Under the pieces are notes generated by a model. That model did not search any database and was not told the origin of the DNA. It saw only the letters and a list, made by a program, of their open reading frames with translations. Made by a program: the position numbers and the translations under genes. From VRUE01 sp963725085 (lineage in GTDB: Bacteria; Actinomycetota; Thermoleophilia; Solirubrobacterales; 70-9): a DNA stretch of 64,000 nt. The stretch covers positions 806,001 through 870,000 of the forward strand of contig CAVRXM010000001.1 of NCBI GenBank assembly GCA_963725085.1, written 5' to 3'. Numbering within the stretch: position 1 is the stretch's first letter; the number at the start of each line of letters is the position of its first letter. Below are positions 47,129-57,426 of the stretch, one piece after another.

Positions 47129-48896
47129 GTGTTCGAGAAGGTGCTGATAGCCAACCGCGGCGAGATCGCGATCCGCGTCGCGCGGACGCTGAGGGAGATG
47201 GGGATCGGGTCGGTCGCCGTCTACTCCGAGATCGACCGCGACGCGCCGCACGTCCGCGAGGCCGACGAGGCGTTCCTGATCGGCCCGGCGGTGCCGGCCG
47301 AGAGCTATCTGAACATCCTCAAGATCATCGACACCGCGAAGGAGGCGGGGGCCGAGGCGATCCACCCCGGCTACGGCTTCCTCGCCGAGAACGCCGATTT
47401 CGCCCGCGCCTGCGCCGAGGCCGGCATCGTCTTCATCGGCCCGCCGCCGGAGGCGATCGAGGCGATGGGGTCGAAGACGCGCGCGCGCGAGATCATGGCC
47501 GAGGCCGGGCGTGCCGATCGTCCCCGGCGCGACCGAGCCGGCGAAGGACGTCAGCGACGCCCGCAAGCAGGCCGAGGAGGCCGGGTACCCGGTCGCCTGC
47601 AAGGCGGCCGGCGGCGGCGGCGGCAAGGGCTTCCGGGTCGCGATGACGCCCGACGAGCTCGCCGAGGCCTTCGAGGGCGCCGGCCCGCGAAGGCGAGAAG
47701 TTCTTCTCCGACGCCCGGGTCTACGTCGAGCGCTACCTCGAGGACCCGCGCCACGTCGAGGTCCAGGTGCTGGCCGACTCGCACGGCAACGTGATCCACC
47801 TCGGCGAGCGCGACTGCTCGATCCAGCGCCGCCACCAGAAGGTGATCGAGGAGTCCCCGGGCCCGCACGTCGACGCCGAGATGCGCGAGCGGATCGGCAA
47901 GATCGCGACCGACGCGGCCGCCGCGGTCGGCTACCGGAGCGCGGGCACGGTCGAGGGGATGCAGGTCGGCGAGGAGTACTTCTTCCTCGAGATGAACACC
48001 CGGGTCCAGGTCGAGCACTGCGTGACCGAGATGGTCACCGGCCTCGACATCGTCCGCGAGCAGATCCTGGTCGCCGCCGGCGAGGAGCTGAGCATCGCCC
48101 AGGACGACCTCGAGATGCGCGGGCACGCGATCGAGTGCCGGATCAACGCCGAGGCGGCCCACAAGAACTTCGCCCCGGCGCCGGGTGCGATCACCACCTA
48201 CCGCGAGCCGGCCGGGCCCGGCGTCCGCGTCGACTCGGGCGTCGAGGCCGGCTCCGAGGTGACCCCGATGTACGACCCGATGGTCGCCAAGCTGATCGTC
48301 TGGGACGTCGACCGCGAGCACGCGACGCGGCGGATGCTGCGGGCACTCGGGCGAGTACGAGATCGGCGGCCTGACGACGCTGATCCCGTTCCACCGGGAG
48401 ATCCTCGCGACCGCCGCAGTGGGCGAACGGCGAGACCTGCCGCGACCTGATGGAGGACCGGGAGTGGCTGAAGACGACGGCGCCCGAGGCGGCGGCGCCG
48501 GCCGAGGCGGAGGAGGGCGCCGCCGAGACTGTCTCGCGCGACTACAAGGTCGAGGTCTCGGGCAAGCTCTTCGACGTCACCGTGATCGGCGAGGCCGCGG
48601 CGGCGCGGCGGGCCCGCCGGCGGCCGCCGGCCGCAAACCGCCCAAGCGCGAGCGGAAATCCGCGGCGCCGCGGCGCGCCTCGAGCGAGTCGCTGCCCTCG
48701 CCGCTGCAGGGGACTGTCCTCAAAGTGGCGGTCGAGGAGGGTGCCGAGGTCGCCGAGGGCGACCTGATCTGCGTGATCGAGGCGATGAAGATGGAGAACG
48801 AGATCGTCGCCCACCGCTCCGGCAAGGTCACCGACCCTCAACATCTCCGAGGGCGCCGCCGTCTCCAGCGGCGACGTGCTCGCCGTCATCGAGTGA
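47129..48896 (+). CDS. Acetyl/propionyl-CoA carboxylase alpha chain (biotin carboxylase + BCCP), frameshifted
   Basis: About 587 residues. Biotin carboxylase part: KVLIANRGEIAIRVART, the glycine-rich ATP loop GGGGGKGFRV, HLGERDCSIQRRHQK and EMNTRVQVEH. C-terminal biotinyl domain with EAMKMEN, the modified lysine near 48788. Carboxylates biotin as the first half of acyl-CoA carboxylation for fatty-acid or propionate metabolism. At least six single-base indels (47510, 47690, 48352, 48415, 48605, 48838), nearly all +1. No beta chain is adjacent. Confidence 0.92.
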
Positions 48897-48933
48897 TAGG
48901 CAGGCGCCGCTTCGCGCGGTGATGGGGGCGGGA

Positions 48934-49002
48934 AGCCCCTCGGTCTGACAAGTGCCGGTCTGATCAGACCGGCACTTTGAGTATCCGCCAGCCCGAGGGG
49001 CT
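48934..49002. terminator. Nested inverted repeats between convergent genes
   Basis: A perfect 28-bp palindrome at 48950-48977 with half-site AAGTGCCGGTCTGA, enclosed by a second inverted repeat, AGCCCCTCGG (48934-48943) and CCGAGGGGCT (48993-49002). It lies between the stops of two convergent genes, so a bidirectional terminator is the simplest reading. Confidence 0.65.
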
Positions 49003-49034
49003 CCCCGTCCCCTCACCCCCTCGGGGGCCGACCC

Positions 49035-50880
49035 CTATTTCTTGCGGCCGCGAGAGCGTTCTCTTTCGCGTTTTTCGCGTTCCCGCTGGCGCTCGCGTTC
49101 GCGTATTTCGCGGCGCTTCTGGGCGCGGAGGCGCTCGGCTTCCTTGCGCGTCAATGGGAACGGGCCGCTCGGTTCCGAGCAGGATCTGCCGGAGCATTCG
49201 GTCAGCCGCAGCATTTCGCGGTGGAGGAAGTTGCGGATCGGGAAGAAGTTGGGGACGTTGACGATCGAGTTGAGCTCGTACGGGTCGCGGTTGATGTCGT
49301 AGAGCTCCTTCTCGCCGTCCGGCCAGGCGATGTACTTGTAGGGGCCGAGGCGGATCCCCGAGTAGTCCTTCGGCGGCGCCAGCAGCGAGGCGTGGGCGGT
49401 GTCGCGGTTCAGATCGGCGCTCGCGCTCGCGCTCGCGTGCGAGGCGCCGCTCTGATCGCCCGGCATCGAGAGCGCCCCCTGGGCCTCGACGTCGTTGGTC
49501 TCGACGAACGACTCGAACAGGATCGGGCGCCGGGTGCGAAGGTCGGCGTCACGCATGAACGGGACCAGCGAGCGCCCGTCGATGCTCTTGTCTGCTTTGG
49601 CGCCGGCCAGTTCGAGCACGGTCGGGGCGATGTCGATGTTCGCTGCCAGCTCGCCGGTCGAGGTGTTCGGCTTGATCCCCGGTCCCCGGATCAGGAGCGG
49701 CAGGTGGGTTGCCGGCTCGTAGGCGAGGAACTTGCCGCCCGAGCAGGCGGTGCTCGCCGAAAAAGAAGCCGTTGTCCGAGGTGAAGATGATGTAGGTGTT
49801 ATTCAGCCTTCCCATCTGGCTCAGGGTGCTGACGACCTGCCTGACGCCGTCGTCGACGTCCCGCAGCGCCTCGAGCTGCTTCTGCCAGTAGACGAGGTAG
49901 GTGTGACGCTCGCTCGGCGATAGGTGGTCCGCTTCCCTGATGAACCTGGGCTTGTCGGAGACGTTGCCCTCGTCGAGGCCTTCTTCCTCGTCGTGCGGCA
50001 GCGATGCGCCGCGGAACCAGTCGTAGTGGCGGGGGGTGGGCTCGGGCCCTGCCGGGCGGCGGAAGTCACCGTGGGGGCCGGTGTAGTCGAGCTGGAGATA
50101 GAAGGGCCGTTCGGCGGGAGTCGCCCGGATTTCCGAGGTGGCGAGGTTGGTCAGCTGGTCGGTGACGTGGTAGCAGGGCAGTCCGTTGGCCGGCGCGAAC
50201 GGGCAGCCGATGTCGTCGCGGATCCCGTATTCGCGGCTTTCCCAGCTCCCCGGGTCGCCGAACGGGCCGGCGACCTGCCCGTTGATGTCCATCGAGTAGC
50301 CGTAGTAGTAGTGCGTCCTGTCGCTGTCGAGGATCGTGTACCAGGACTCCCATCCGGGGGGTACGGTCGTCCCGTTGTCCCACGGTTCTTCGCCGTAGCC
50401 GTTGAGGAACTTGCCGATGTGGATCGTGTGGTAGCCGTCCGCCTGCAGCCAGGTCGCCAGGTTGTGTGTCATCGCCCCTCGGAACGAGAAGCCGACATAG
50501 CCGCCGTTCGGCGAGACGTTCCCCCGCACGTTGTGGTTGTGGGCGTAGCGGCCGGTCAGCAGGGACACCCGGGAAGGGCAGCAGAGGGGGTAGGAGACGT
50601 AGTAGCGGTTGAAGGTGATCCCCTTCTTCGCGATCAGGTCGAGCGTCGCCGGCATCGCCCGCGTGTCCGGGGCGCCGGGGTAGGCCTTCGCGGTCGCGTA
50701 GAGGCCGTCCAGCGTCTGGTCGTCGGTCTGGATCACGACGAAGCTCGGCGGCTGCGTCGAGGCGGCGCTGGCGCGCTCGCCGGCGACCATAGTCAGGAGC
50801 ACCACGAGCAGGGCAATCAGGCCCGCCGCGATAGGTAGGCGGGTCCGTGCTTGCAGGGAAATTTGCCTCGGTTCGTGCAT
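49035..50880 (-). CDS. Secreted sulfatase, frameshifted
   Basis: About 615 residues. Signal anchor (AAGLIALLVVLLTMVAGERASA), metal site VVIQTDDQTLDG, the formylglycine motif YPLCCPSRVSLLTGR (first Cys of C-C-P-S-R), and the late metal site FTSDNGFFFGEHRL. Would remove sulfate from an exported or external sulfated compound. One extra C near 49743. The C-terminus is an Arg/Glu-rich tail (RERERQREREKRERERSR) that may contact the wall. Start may be GTG 50907. An FGE gene is not in the window. Confidence 0.88.
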
Positions 50881-50950
50881 CAAGGCGCTCGCCAAGCCCA
50901 CAGCCACGAAACACCGGCCGGCCGTGAAGTTGCGAAACGCTATTGGTCGT

Positions 50951-51634
50951 TCAGGACGCGCCGAGTTTTTTCGCCGCGTCGCGCAACGTTTTCACGGTGG
51001 CGCTGGGTGCTTTGCGGCCGTCGAGCTTCTCTCCGTGCCTATTTACCCAGATCACCGGGACATTCATCTTCAGCAACGGCGCCACATCGGTTTTGTAGCT
51101 GGAGCAGATGTGGACCCAGCCTTTTTTGCCGCCGATCCGGCGCGCGCACTCTTTGAAGTGCACCGGTTCGGGCTTGTAGCTGCGGACCTGCTGGGCGGTG
51201 ACGACGAGGTCGAGTTCGGTCCGCAGGTGGCGGCGCGAGACACCGAGCAGTTTGTCGTCGATGTTGGAGATGATCCCGATCTGGTACCGCTTGGCGAGGC
51301 GGTCCATCGCCGCGTTGGCCTCCCGGAACGGCAGCCAGTAGGCGACGCTGTCGGGCAGGAACTGGGCCCGCGAGGGCTCGATCTCCCAGCCGATCTCGCC
51401 CGCGACTTTGACGATCGTCCGTCGCAGGACCTCGGCGTAGAGTTCGTAGGAGCCGGCCATGATTTCAGCCTGGACTTCGAGGAACCGCTCGAGGAACGGC
51501 CCGTCGTCGAAGCTGAACCCGTCCTTCTCGGCCTCTTTCGTGCACGCTTCGACGATCCCCTTCTCCCAATCGATCAGGGTTCCGTAGCAGTCGGTGGTCA
51601 CCCACTCGATGGTTTTGAGACCGGGAAGGGGCAT
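50951..51634 (-). CDS. HAD-superfamily hydrolase (haloacid dehalogenase type II-like)
   Basis: About 228 residues. Nucleophile motif TDCYGTLIDW, IISNIDD (motif II), and SYKPEP with the later lysine (motif III). In the closest family the substrate is a 2-haloacid or a phosphate ester. Starts at ATG 51634; the longer form from ATG 51649 begins inside a TATAAT box, so the shorter, leaderless form is favoured. Confidence 0.85.
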   Translation of the reverse strand: MPLPGLKTIEWVTTDCYGTLIDWEKGIVEACTKEAEKDGFSFDDGPFLERFLEVQAEIMAGSYELYAEVLRRTIVKVAGEIGWEIEPSRAQFLPDSVAYWLPFREANAAMDRLAKRYQIGIISNIDDKLLGVSRRHLRTELDLVVTAQQVRSYKPEPVHFKECARRIGGKKGWVHICSSYKTDVAPLLKMNVPVIWVNRHGEKLDGRKAPSATVKTLRDAAKKLGAS

Positions 51635-51686
51635 GCGGAGCCGCGGCATTATAGGCTGCCGCCCGCGCCGCAGGGGCGCGCCGAAT

Positions 51687-52874
51687 ATGGACCTCCTCGA
51701 GTATCAGGGCAAGCAGCTGTTCGCCAGGCACGGGATCGCCGTGCCCGGCGGCGAGGTCGCTGCGACAGTGGAGGAGGCTGTGGCGGCGGCCGAGCGGATC
51801 GGATTTCCGTGCGCGATCAAGGCCCAGGTCCTGATCGGCGGCCGCGGCAAGGCCGGGGGAATCAAGATCGCCTCCGACCGCGCCGAGGCTGAACAACACG
51901 CCGACGCGATCCTCGGGATGGACATCGTAGGGCCGCATGGGGAGGGGCCGTTCCGGGTCGACCAGGTCTGGGTCGAGGGCGGCTCGGACATCGCCTCCGA
52001 GTACTACGCCTCGGTGATCCTCGACCGCTCCGCGAAGAAGCTGCTGGCGATGGTCTCCGCCAGGGGCGGGATGGACATCGAGGCCGTCGCCGAGGAGGAC
52101 CCCGAGGCGCTCGTCAAGGAGCAAATCGACCCGACCCGGCCCTTTACCGCCGCGGCGGCGCGGCCGATCGTCGACGCCGCCGGCCTCGACGAGGACGTCC
52201 GCGAGGCCGCGGCCGAGGTGCTGGCCAAGCTCGCCGACGTCGCCTCATCTGAGGACGCGACGCTGATCGAGGTCAACCCGCTGATCGTCACCGCCGATCG
52301 CGACGTCGTCGCACTCGACGCCAAGGTCACGATCGACAACAACGCCGTCTTCCGCCACGAGGACCTCGCCGCCGAGGCCGAGGAGGACCTCGACCCGCAG
52401 GAGGCGATGGCGAAGGAGAAGGGCCTCACCTACGTCAAGCTCGACGGCAACGTCGGGATCCTCGCCAACGGCGCCGGCCTCTGCATGTCGACCCTCGATG
52501 TCGTCGCCCAGGCGGGCGGGCAGCCCGCCAACTTCCTCGATGCCGGCGGCGGCTCGAAAGCCGATGCGATCGTCAACGCGCTGACCGTGATCACCTCCGA
52601 TGAGAAGGTCAGCGCGATCCTCTTCAACATCTTCGGCGGCATCACCCGCTGCGACGAGATCGCAAATGGGATCGTCGCCGCCTCCGGCCAGATCGACCTC
52701 AAGCTGCCGCTCGTCGTCCGCCTCGACGGCACCAACTCCGAGGAGGGGCTGGCGATCCTCGCCGAGGCCGACCTGCCGAACCTGCACCAGGAGACGACGA
52801 TGCTCGACGCGGCCCGCCGCGTCGTCGAGCTCGCGGCAAACCCGCCCGCCGCGGACGCGGGAGTGAGCGAGTGA
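51687..52874 (+). CDS. sucC: Succinyl-CoA ligase beta subunit
   Basis: 395 residues. ATP-grasp N-domain (DLLEYQGKQLFARHGI, KAQVLIGGRGKAGGIK) and C-domain GDATLIEVNPL-type sequence (here EDATLIEVNPL), FLDAGGGSKADA, and NIFGGITRCDEIA. TCA-cycle enzyme giving ATP or GTP from succinyl-CoA. The last residues (ADAGVSE) are encoded by the first part of the dispersed leader element. Divergent from the HAD gene across a short AT-rich gap. Confidence 0.96.
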   Translation: MDLLEYQGKQLFARHGIAVPGGEVAATVEEAVAAAERIGFPCAIKAQVLIGGRGKAGGIKIASDRAEAEQHADAILGMDIVGPHGEGPFRVDQVWVEGGSDIASEYYASVILDRSAKKLLAMVSARGGMDIEAVAEEDPEALVKEQIDPTRPFTAAAARPIVDAAGLDEDVREAAAEVLAKLADVASSEDATLIEVNPLIVTADRDVVALDAKVTIDNNAVFRHEDLAAEAEEDLDPQEAMAKEKGLTYVKLDGNVGILANGAGLCMSTLDVVAQAGGQPANFLDAGGGSKADAIVNALTVITSDEKVSAILFNIFGGITRCDEIANGIVAASGQIDLKLPLVVRLDGTNSEEGLAILAEADLPNLHQETTMLDAARRVVELAANPPAADAGVSE

Positions 52875-52930
52875 GGCAGCCGGTCACGATGAGCACGAGC
52901 GAGCGGAAGCAGAGCAGGCGGGCGGAATTT
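52848..52930 (+). repeat. Dispersed leader element, 5' half, copy C
   Basis: 83 bp aligning without gaps to 61458-61540 with 67 identities, including GCCGCGGACGCGG and AGAGCAGGCG. It covers the sucC stop and ends at the sucD start. Confidence 0.7.
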
Positions 52931-52933
52931 TGA
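52889..52933 (+). CDS. 14-codon leader ORF overlapping sucD start
   Basis: ATG 52889 begins MSTSERKQSRRAEF and stops at TGA 52931-52933, overlapping the TTG start of sucD (TTGA). The paired copy at 61499 reads MGASEREQSRRTQI in the same place but stays open into the next gene. Most differences between the two copies change amino acids, so selection on the peptide is not shown. Confidence 0.3.
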   Translation: MSTSERKQSRRAEF

Positions 52934-53820
52934 GCATCATCGTCGGCGAGGATACGAAGCTGGTCGTCTCCGGCCTGACCGGCCGCGAGGGCACCTTCCA
53001 CGGGCTGCGCAATCGGTCCTACGGCACCTACCTCGCCGCCGGCGTCACCCCGGGCAAGGGGGGACAGGACGTCGAGGGCGTCCCCGTCTTCGACTCGATC
53101 GAGGAGTCCGTTCGGGAGGCGGGAGCCAACACCTCGATGATCTTCGTCCCGGCGCGATTCGCCGCGGCGGCGATCGAGGAGGCGATCGAGTCCGGCGTCC
53201 ACACGGTGATCGCGATCACCGAGGGGATTCCGGTCCTCGACATGCTGCGGATCTACTGGCAGGCGAAGGAGGCCGGAGTCCGGCTGATCGGCCCCAACTG
53301 CCCGGGCGTCCTCTCGCCCGGCAAGGCCAACGTGGGGATCATTCCCGCCCAGTTCTTCGACCCCGGCAAGATCGGCGTCGTCTCGAAGTCGGGCACGCTG
53401 ACCTACCAGATCGGGAACGAGCTGAAGCAGGCCGGCGAGGGCAACTCCTCGATCGTCGGGATCGGCGGCGACCCGATCGTCGGCTCCGACTTCATCGACA
53501 TCCTGACCCTCTATGAGGCCGACCCCGAGACCGAGCTGATCGTGATGGTCGGCGAGATCGGCGGCGACGCCGAGGAGCGCGCCGCCGAGTTCATCGAGTC
53601 CGAGGTCTCGAAGCCGGTGGTCGCCTACATCGCCGGCTTTACGGCGCCGCCCGGAAAGCAGATGGGCCACGCCGGGGCGATCATCTCCGGCTCCTCGGGG
53701 ACCGCGCAGGCGAAGAAGGAGGCGCTCGAGGCGAAGGGCGTCAGGGTCGGAGAAAGCCCGACCGAGACGGCGCAGATCGCGGTCGAGATGCTGAAGGGGC
53801 TCGGGGACGGCTCCGCCTAA
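52930..53820 (+). CDS. sucD: Succinyl-CoA ligase alpha subunit
   Basis: 296 residues from TTG 52930. CoA-binding VSGLTGREGTFH, LIGPNCPGVLSPG, SKSGTLTYQI, and the phosphohistidine loop MGHAGAIISG. Partner of sucC, 55 bp downstream. The TTG start is unusual and lies in a TTGA overlap with the leader ORF. An alternative later start would lose the conserved N-terminus. Confidence 0.96.
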   Translation: MSIIVGEDTKLVVSGLTGREGTFHGLRNRSYGTYLAAGVTPGKGGQDVEGVPVFDSIEESVREAGANTSMIFVPARFAAAAIEEAIESGVHTVIAITEGIPVLDMLRIYWQAKEAGVRLIGPNCPGVLSPGKANVGIIPAQFFDPGKIGVVSKSGTLTYQIGNELKQAGEGNSSIVGIGGDPIVGSDFIDILTLYEADPETELIVMVGEIGGDAEERAAEFIESEVSKPVVAYIAGFTAPPGKQMGHAGAIISGSSGTAQAKKEALEAKGVRVGESPTETAQIAVEMLKGLGDGSA

Positions 53821-53877
53821 CCCGCCGCTCCGACTGCAACTCTTGGCTGCCTTCCGTGTCTCGGAAGGAGAAGGCTG

Positions 53878-55518
53878 ATGATCGGCTCCAGACGCGTCAT
53901 CCCGCCTGTGCCTCGCCCTGCTCGGGCTGCTCGTGCTCTGCTCGAGCGCGTCGGCGCGCGACGTCTACGTCGCCAACTCGGGCGACGGCACGGTCTCCGT
54001 CATCAACTCCTCGAACAACGCCGTGATCGGCACGATCCCGGTCGGCGGCGAACCGGTCGACGTCGCGATCACCCCGGACGGCAGGTACGCCTGGGTCGTC
54101 GATGCGTCCGGCAACTCGGTCTCGGTTATCGACACCAAGACCCGCTCGGTCGTCCAGGGCCCGATCGCGGTCGGCCTCGCGCCCCGCGGAATCGCGATCA
54201 CCCCGAACGGGGGCCGCGCCTACGTGACTAACTCCGGCGACGAAACCGTCACCGTCCTCAACACGGGAACCTTCGCGCCGGTCGGCGCGCCGATCCCGGT
54301 CGGTAAAGAACCCGACGGCGTCGCGATCTCGCCCGACGGCGGCACCGCGTTCGTCGCCCAGCGCGGGGGCGAAATCTCGATCATCGACACCAACACCGCG
54401 CAGGTCGTCGGAACGATCGACGACTCCTTCGGGCCCTCGCGGATCACGATCGGCCCCGACGGCGACCGCGCCTTCGTCACCAACCATCTCGCCGACACGG
54501 TGACCGCGTTCAACCCGGCGAGCCACAACCTGATCGGCACCCCGATCCCGGTCGGCAACGAACCAACCGGGCATCGCGACCCTTCCCGACGGCTCCTTCG
54601 CCTACGCCGCCAGCGCGGTCGACGGAACCCTGACCCAGATCGACACCTCGATCGACCTGCCGGTCGGGGCGCCGCTCGACTTCCCCGGCGCGACCGGGGT
54701 CGCGTTCGCGCCGGACGGCCTCCACGGCTACGTCACCGATGGCGCCGGGTCGACCGTCTCACTCCTCGACACCAAGCGCAACGCCGGCTCCGGGGCGATC
54801 ACCGTCGGCAGCAAACCGGTCGCGGTCGCGGTCGTCCCCGACCAGGGGCCGAGCGCTTCGTTCTGGGTCTCGCCGACCTCGCGGCGGGCCAAGAAACGGC
54901 TGACCTTCCACGCCAGCAACTCGACCGACCCCGACGGGACGATCGCCGACTACACCTGGGACTTCGGCGATCACGGGCGCGCCGAAGGTGCCGCAGCCGA
55001 CCCGCGCCCACAGCTACCGGCGGCGGGGGACCTATCTACGTGACCCTCAAGGTCACCGACAACGAGGGCTGCTCGACGAAAACGGTGTTCACCGGCCAGA
55101 CCGTCTCCTGCCAGGGCAACCCGCTGGCCTCGATCACGGTTCCGCTCAAAGTCCTGAACGAAGCCGGGCCGAAGCTCCAGGTCTCGCGGCCACGACCGGC
55201 AGGGGATGCGGAAGGTCGTCGTCCGCGCTCGCTGCCCGCAGGTCGCCTGCTCGTTGCGGGCCGGCGGCATCGTCGCCACCTCGGCCGAAGAATCCGGCCG
55301 CAAGGTCCGGCATCTGCGCCGGCTCGGCGTCGGCCGCGGCTCCGGCCGCGACCCGCGGCTGGCGGCGGCTGGTCCTGCGCGTCCCCGGCTCGACCCGGAG
55401 GGGCGCCGAACGGGCGGTGCTCGCCGGCGGCACGGCCAAGGCCAGGGTCGCCGTCAACGCCCGCGATCGCAAGAACGAAGTCACGGTCGAGACCAAGGTC
55501 GTCAAGCTCGGCTTCTGA
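53878..55518 (+). CDS. Secreted beta-propeller (YVTN-type) protein with PKD domain, frameshifted
   Basis: About 545 residues across indels near 53900, 54572, 54975, 55030 and 55195. Signal peptide RLCLALLGLLVLCSSASA, then YVTN-like repeats (DVYVANSGDGTVSVINSS, RAYVTNSGDETVTVLN, AFVTNHLADTVTAFN), a PKD domain (SNSTDPDGTIADYTWDFGD ... VTLKVTDNEGCSTKTV) and a beta-rich end with two cysteines. Likely displayed at the cell surface. A GGAAGGAGAAGG site precedes the ATG. Confidence 0.72.
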
Positions 55519-55553
55519 GGCTCGCGGGCGTTGCTAGGCTCGAGGGTGATCCG

Positions 55554-56663
55554 ATGATGGCCGGCGACACGATCTCATTCGCGCGCGGCGCCCCAAGCGC
55601 CGACATCCTGCCCCGCGAGGCGGTGGCGCAAGGCGGCCGCGCGTTGCGCTGGCGGAGGACTGGGAGCGGGCGCTCTCCTACGGGACCGGGATCGGCCATC
55701 CCGGCCCTGTGCGAGTGGATCGCCGAGCGCCACGGTGACCTCGAGGCCTCGCAGGTGATGATCGCCAACGGCTCGCTCGAGGCCGGCGCGATGCTGTTCG
55801 CCCACCTGCTCGAGCCCGGAGACCGGGTGATCGTCGAGCAGCCGACCTACGACCGCACCCTGCTGCTGCTGCAGCGGCTCGGCGTCGAGCTGGTGCCGGT
55901 GCCGCTCGAGGACGACGGCGTCGACATCGGAGCGCTCGAAGCGGCGCTGGAGGGGGGGCCGGTCAAGCTCGCCCACATCATCCCCAACTTCCACAACCCG
56001 GCCGGCTGCACGCTGTCGGCCGAGAAGCGCGTGCGCCTGGTCCAGCTGGCCGCCGAGCACGGCTTCTGGATCTTCGAGGACGACCCCTACCGCGAGCTGC
56101 CCTTCGAGCACGACCCGCTCGAGACGATGCTCGAGATCGACCGGGCCGAACGCGTGATCTTCGCCTCCTCGTTCTCGAAGACGGTCAGCCCCGGGGTCCG
56201 CGTCGGCTACCTGGCCGGGCCCGCCGGCGAGGTCGCGAAGCTGGCGAAGCGGGCGAACGAGACCTACATCTCGCCGAACATGCTGGCCGAGTCGATCGTC
56301 CTCGAGCTCTGCCGCTCGGGTGGCCTCGACCGCAACATCGAGTTCGTCAAGGGCGCGCTGCAGGCGCGACGCGACGCGCTCGTCTCGGCGCTCCGCGAGC
56401 AGATCCCCGAGGCCGAGTTCGTCGTCCCCGGCGGCGGCTACTTCCTCTGGCTCGACCTCGCGGAGGGCTCCAACACCCCGGCGCTGCTGGCCGAGGCAAA
56501 GGCCGAGGACGTGTCTTCGTCGCCGGCCCCGATTTCATGATCGAGGGCGGCGAGAACAGCCTCCGGCTCTCGTTCGCGAGCGTCCCGCCGGAGCGGATCC
56601 CCGAGGGTGTGGCGCGGATCGCGACCGCGCTCGAGCGGGTCCGGGCGACCGCTGCCCGCCTAG
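55554..56663 (+). CDS. PLP-dependent aminotransferase, class I/II, frameshifted
   Basis: About 365 residues. Conserved parts: ISFARGAPSADILP, SYGTGIGHPG, QPTYDRTLLLLQRLG, IPNFHNPAGCTLS, IFEDDPYRELPF and the lysine in SSFSKTVSPGVRVGYL. Looks like the catalytic domain of MocR/2-aminoadipate aminotransferases, but no GntR DNA-binding domain is present. Indels in 55640-55705, near 56518 and near 56650. Ends at TAG 56661-56663, directly abutting the DtxR gene's stop. Confidence 0.82.
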
Positions 56664-57380
56664 CTAGCGCCCGTAGCGGTCCGAGGAGAGGACCAGCTGC
56701 TCGGGGATCGCCGCCCGCGGCGGCGGCGCCGGGTCGGCGCGGACCGAGACGGTCTCGGCGACGCTGCGGGAGACCTCGTGGCGGCCGTCGGCGGAGGCGA
56801 TCGATGACCGACTCCTCGTCGGAGCTCTCGACAGTCCCCTCCAGGCCCGGGCTCGAGCCCCGCCGCCTTCAGGTAGTGGAGAAGCTCCTCGGCCTCGTTC
56901 TCGAAGCGGAGGATGTGGATCTCGGCGCCCGACCTCGACGTCGGCCAGCAGCGAGCCCCGCTCGCGCGCGCCCTCGACGATCGGGTGGCCGTGGGGGCAG
57001 GTGGTCGCGTCGCCGATCGCCGCCCGCATCCGCTCCTCGAGGACCGGCGACATCGCGTGCTCGATCCGCTCCGCCTCCTCGTGGACCTCGTCCCACGGGA
57101 TCCCGAGGACGTCGGTGAGGAAGCGCTCGATCATCCGGTGGCGGCGGACGATGTAGCTGGCGTGCTCGCGGCCCGAGTCGGTGAAGACGAGCGATTTGTC
57201 GGCCTCGCGCTCGACGTAGCCGTCGTCGACGAGGCGGCCGATCATCTCGTGGACGGTGGGCGGCGAGAGCTGCATCGCGCGGGCGATGTTCGCCCCGGTC
57301 ATCGGCAGCCCGGCCTCCTCCAGCCAGAACATGGTCTCGAGGTACTCCTGCTCGGCGACCGTCGCCTGCTCCTGCGACAA
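56664..57380 (-). CDS. Iron-dependent regulator, DtxR/IdeR family, frameshifted
   Basis: About 238 residues. N-terminal winged helix (EYLETMFWLEEAGLPMTGANIARAMQLSPPTVHEMIGRL), metal-binding dimerisation domain (RRHRMIERFLTDVLGIPWDEVHEEAERIEHAMS, CPHGHPI), and an SH3-like FeoA-type C-domain (LLADVEVG ... ILRFENEAEELLHYLKAAGLEPG, EGTVESSDEES). Three small indels between about 56930 and 56800 cancel out. Represses iron genes when Fe2+ or Mn2+ is bound; the ferritin gene in this window is a possible target. Start TTG 57380. Confidence 0.9.
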   Translation of the reverse strand: MSQEQATVAEQEYLETMFWLEEAGLPMTGANIARAMQLSPPTVHEMIGRLVDDGYVEREADKSLVFTDSGREHASYIVRRHRMIERFLTDVLGIPWDEVHEEAERIEHAMSPVLEERMRAAIGDATTCPHGHPIVEGARERGSLLADVEVGRRDPHPPLRERGRGASPLPEGGGARARAWRGLSRAPTRSRSSIASADGRHEVSRSVAETVSVRADPAPPPRAAIPEQLVLSSDRYGR

Positions 57381-57426
57381 GACTGCTCCTTCCTCGCTCG
57401 CTCCGGCTGCCGATACTAGTGGCTGG

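Noticed and set aside
57381..57426. Possible fifth copy of the leader element before the DtxR gene
   Set aside because: AGCCGG followed by GAGCGAGCGAGGA is reminiscent, but the match is short and cannot be aligned through, so it is not counted.
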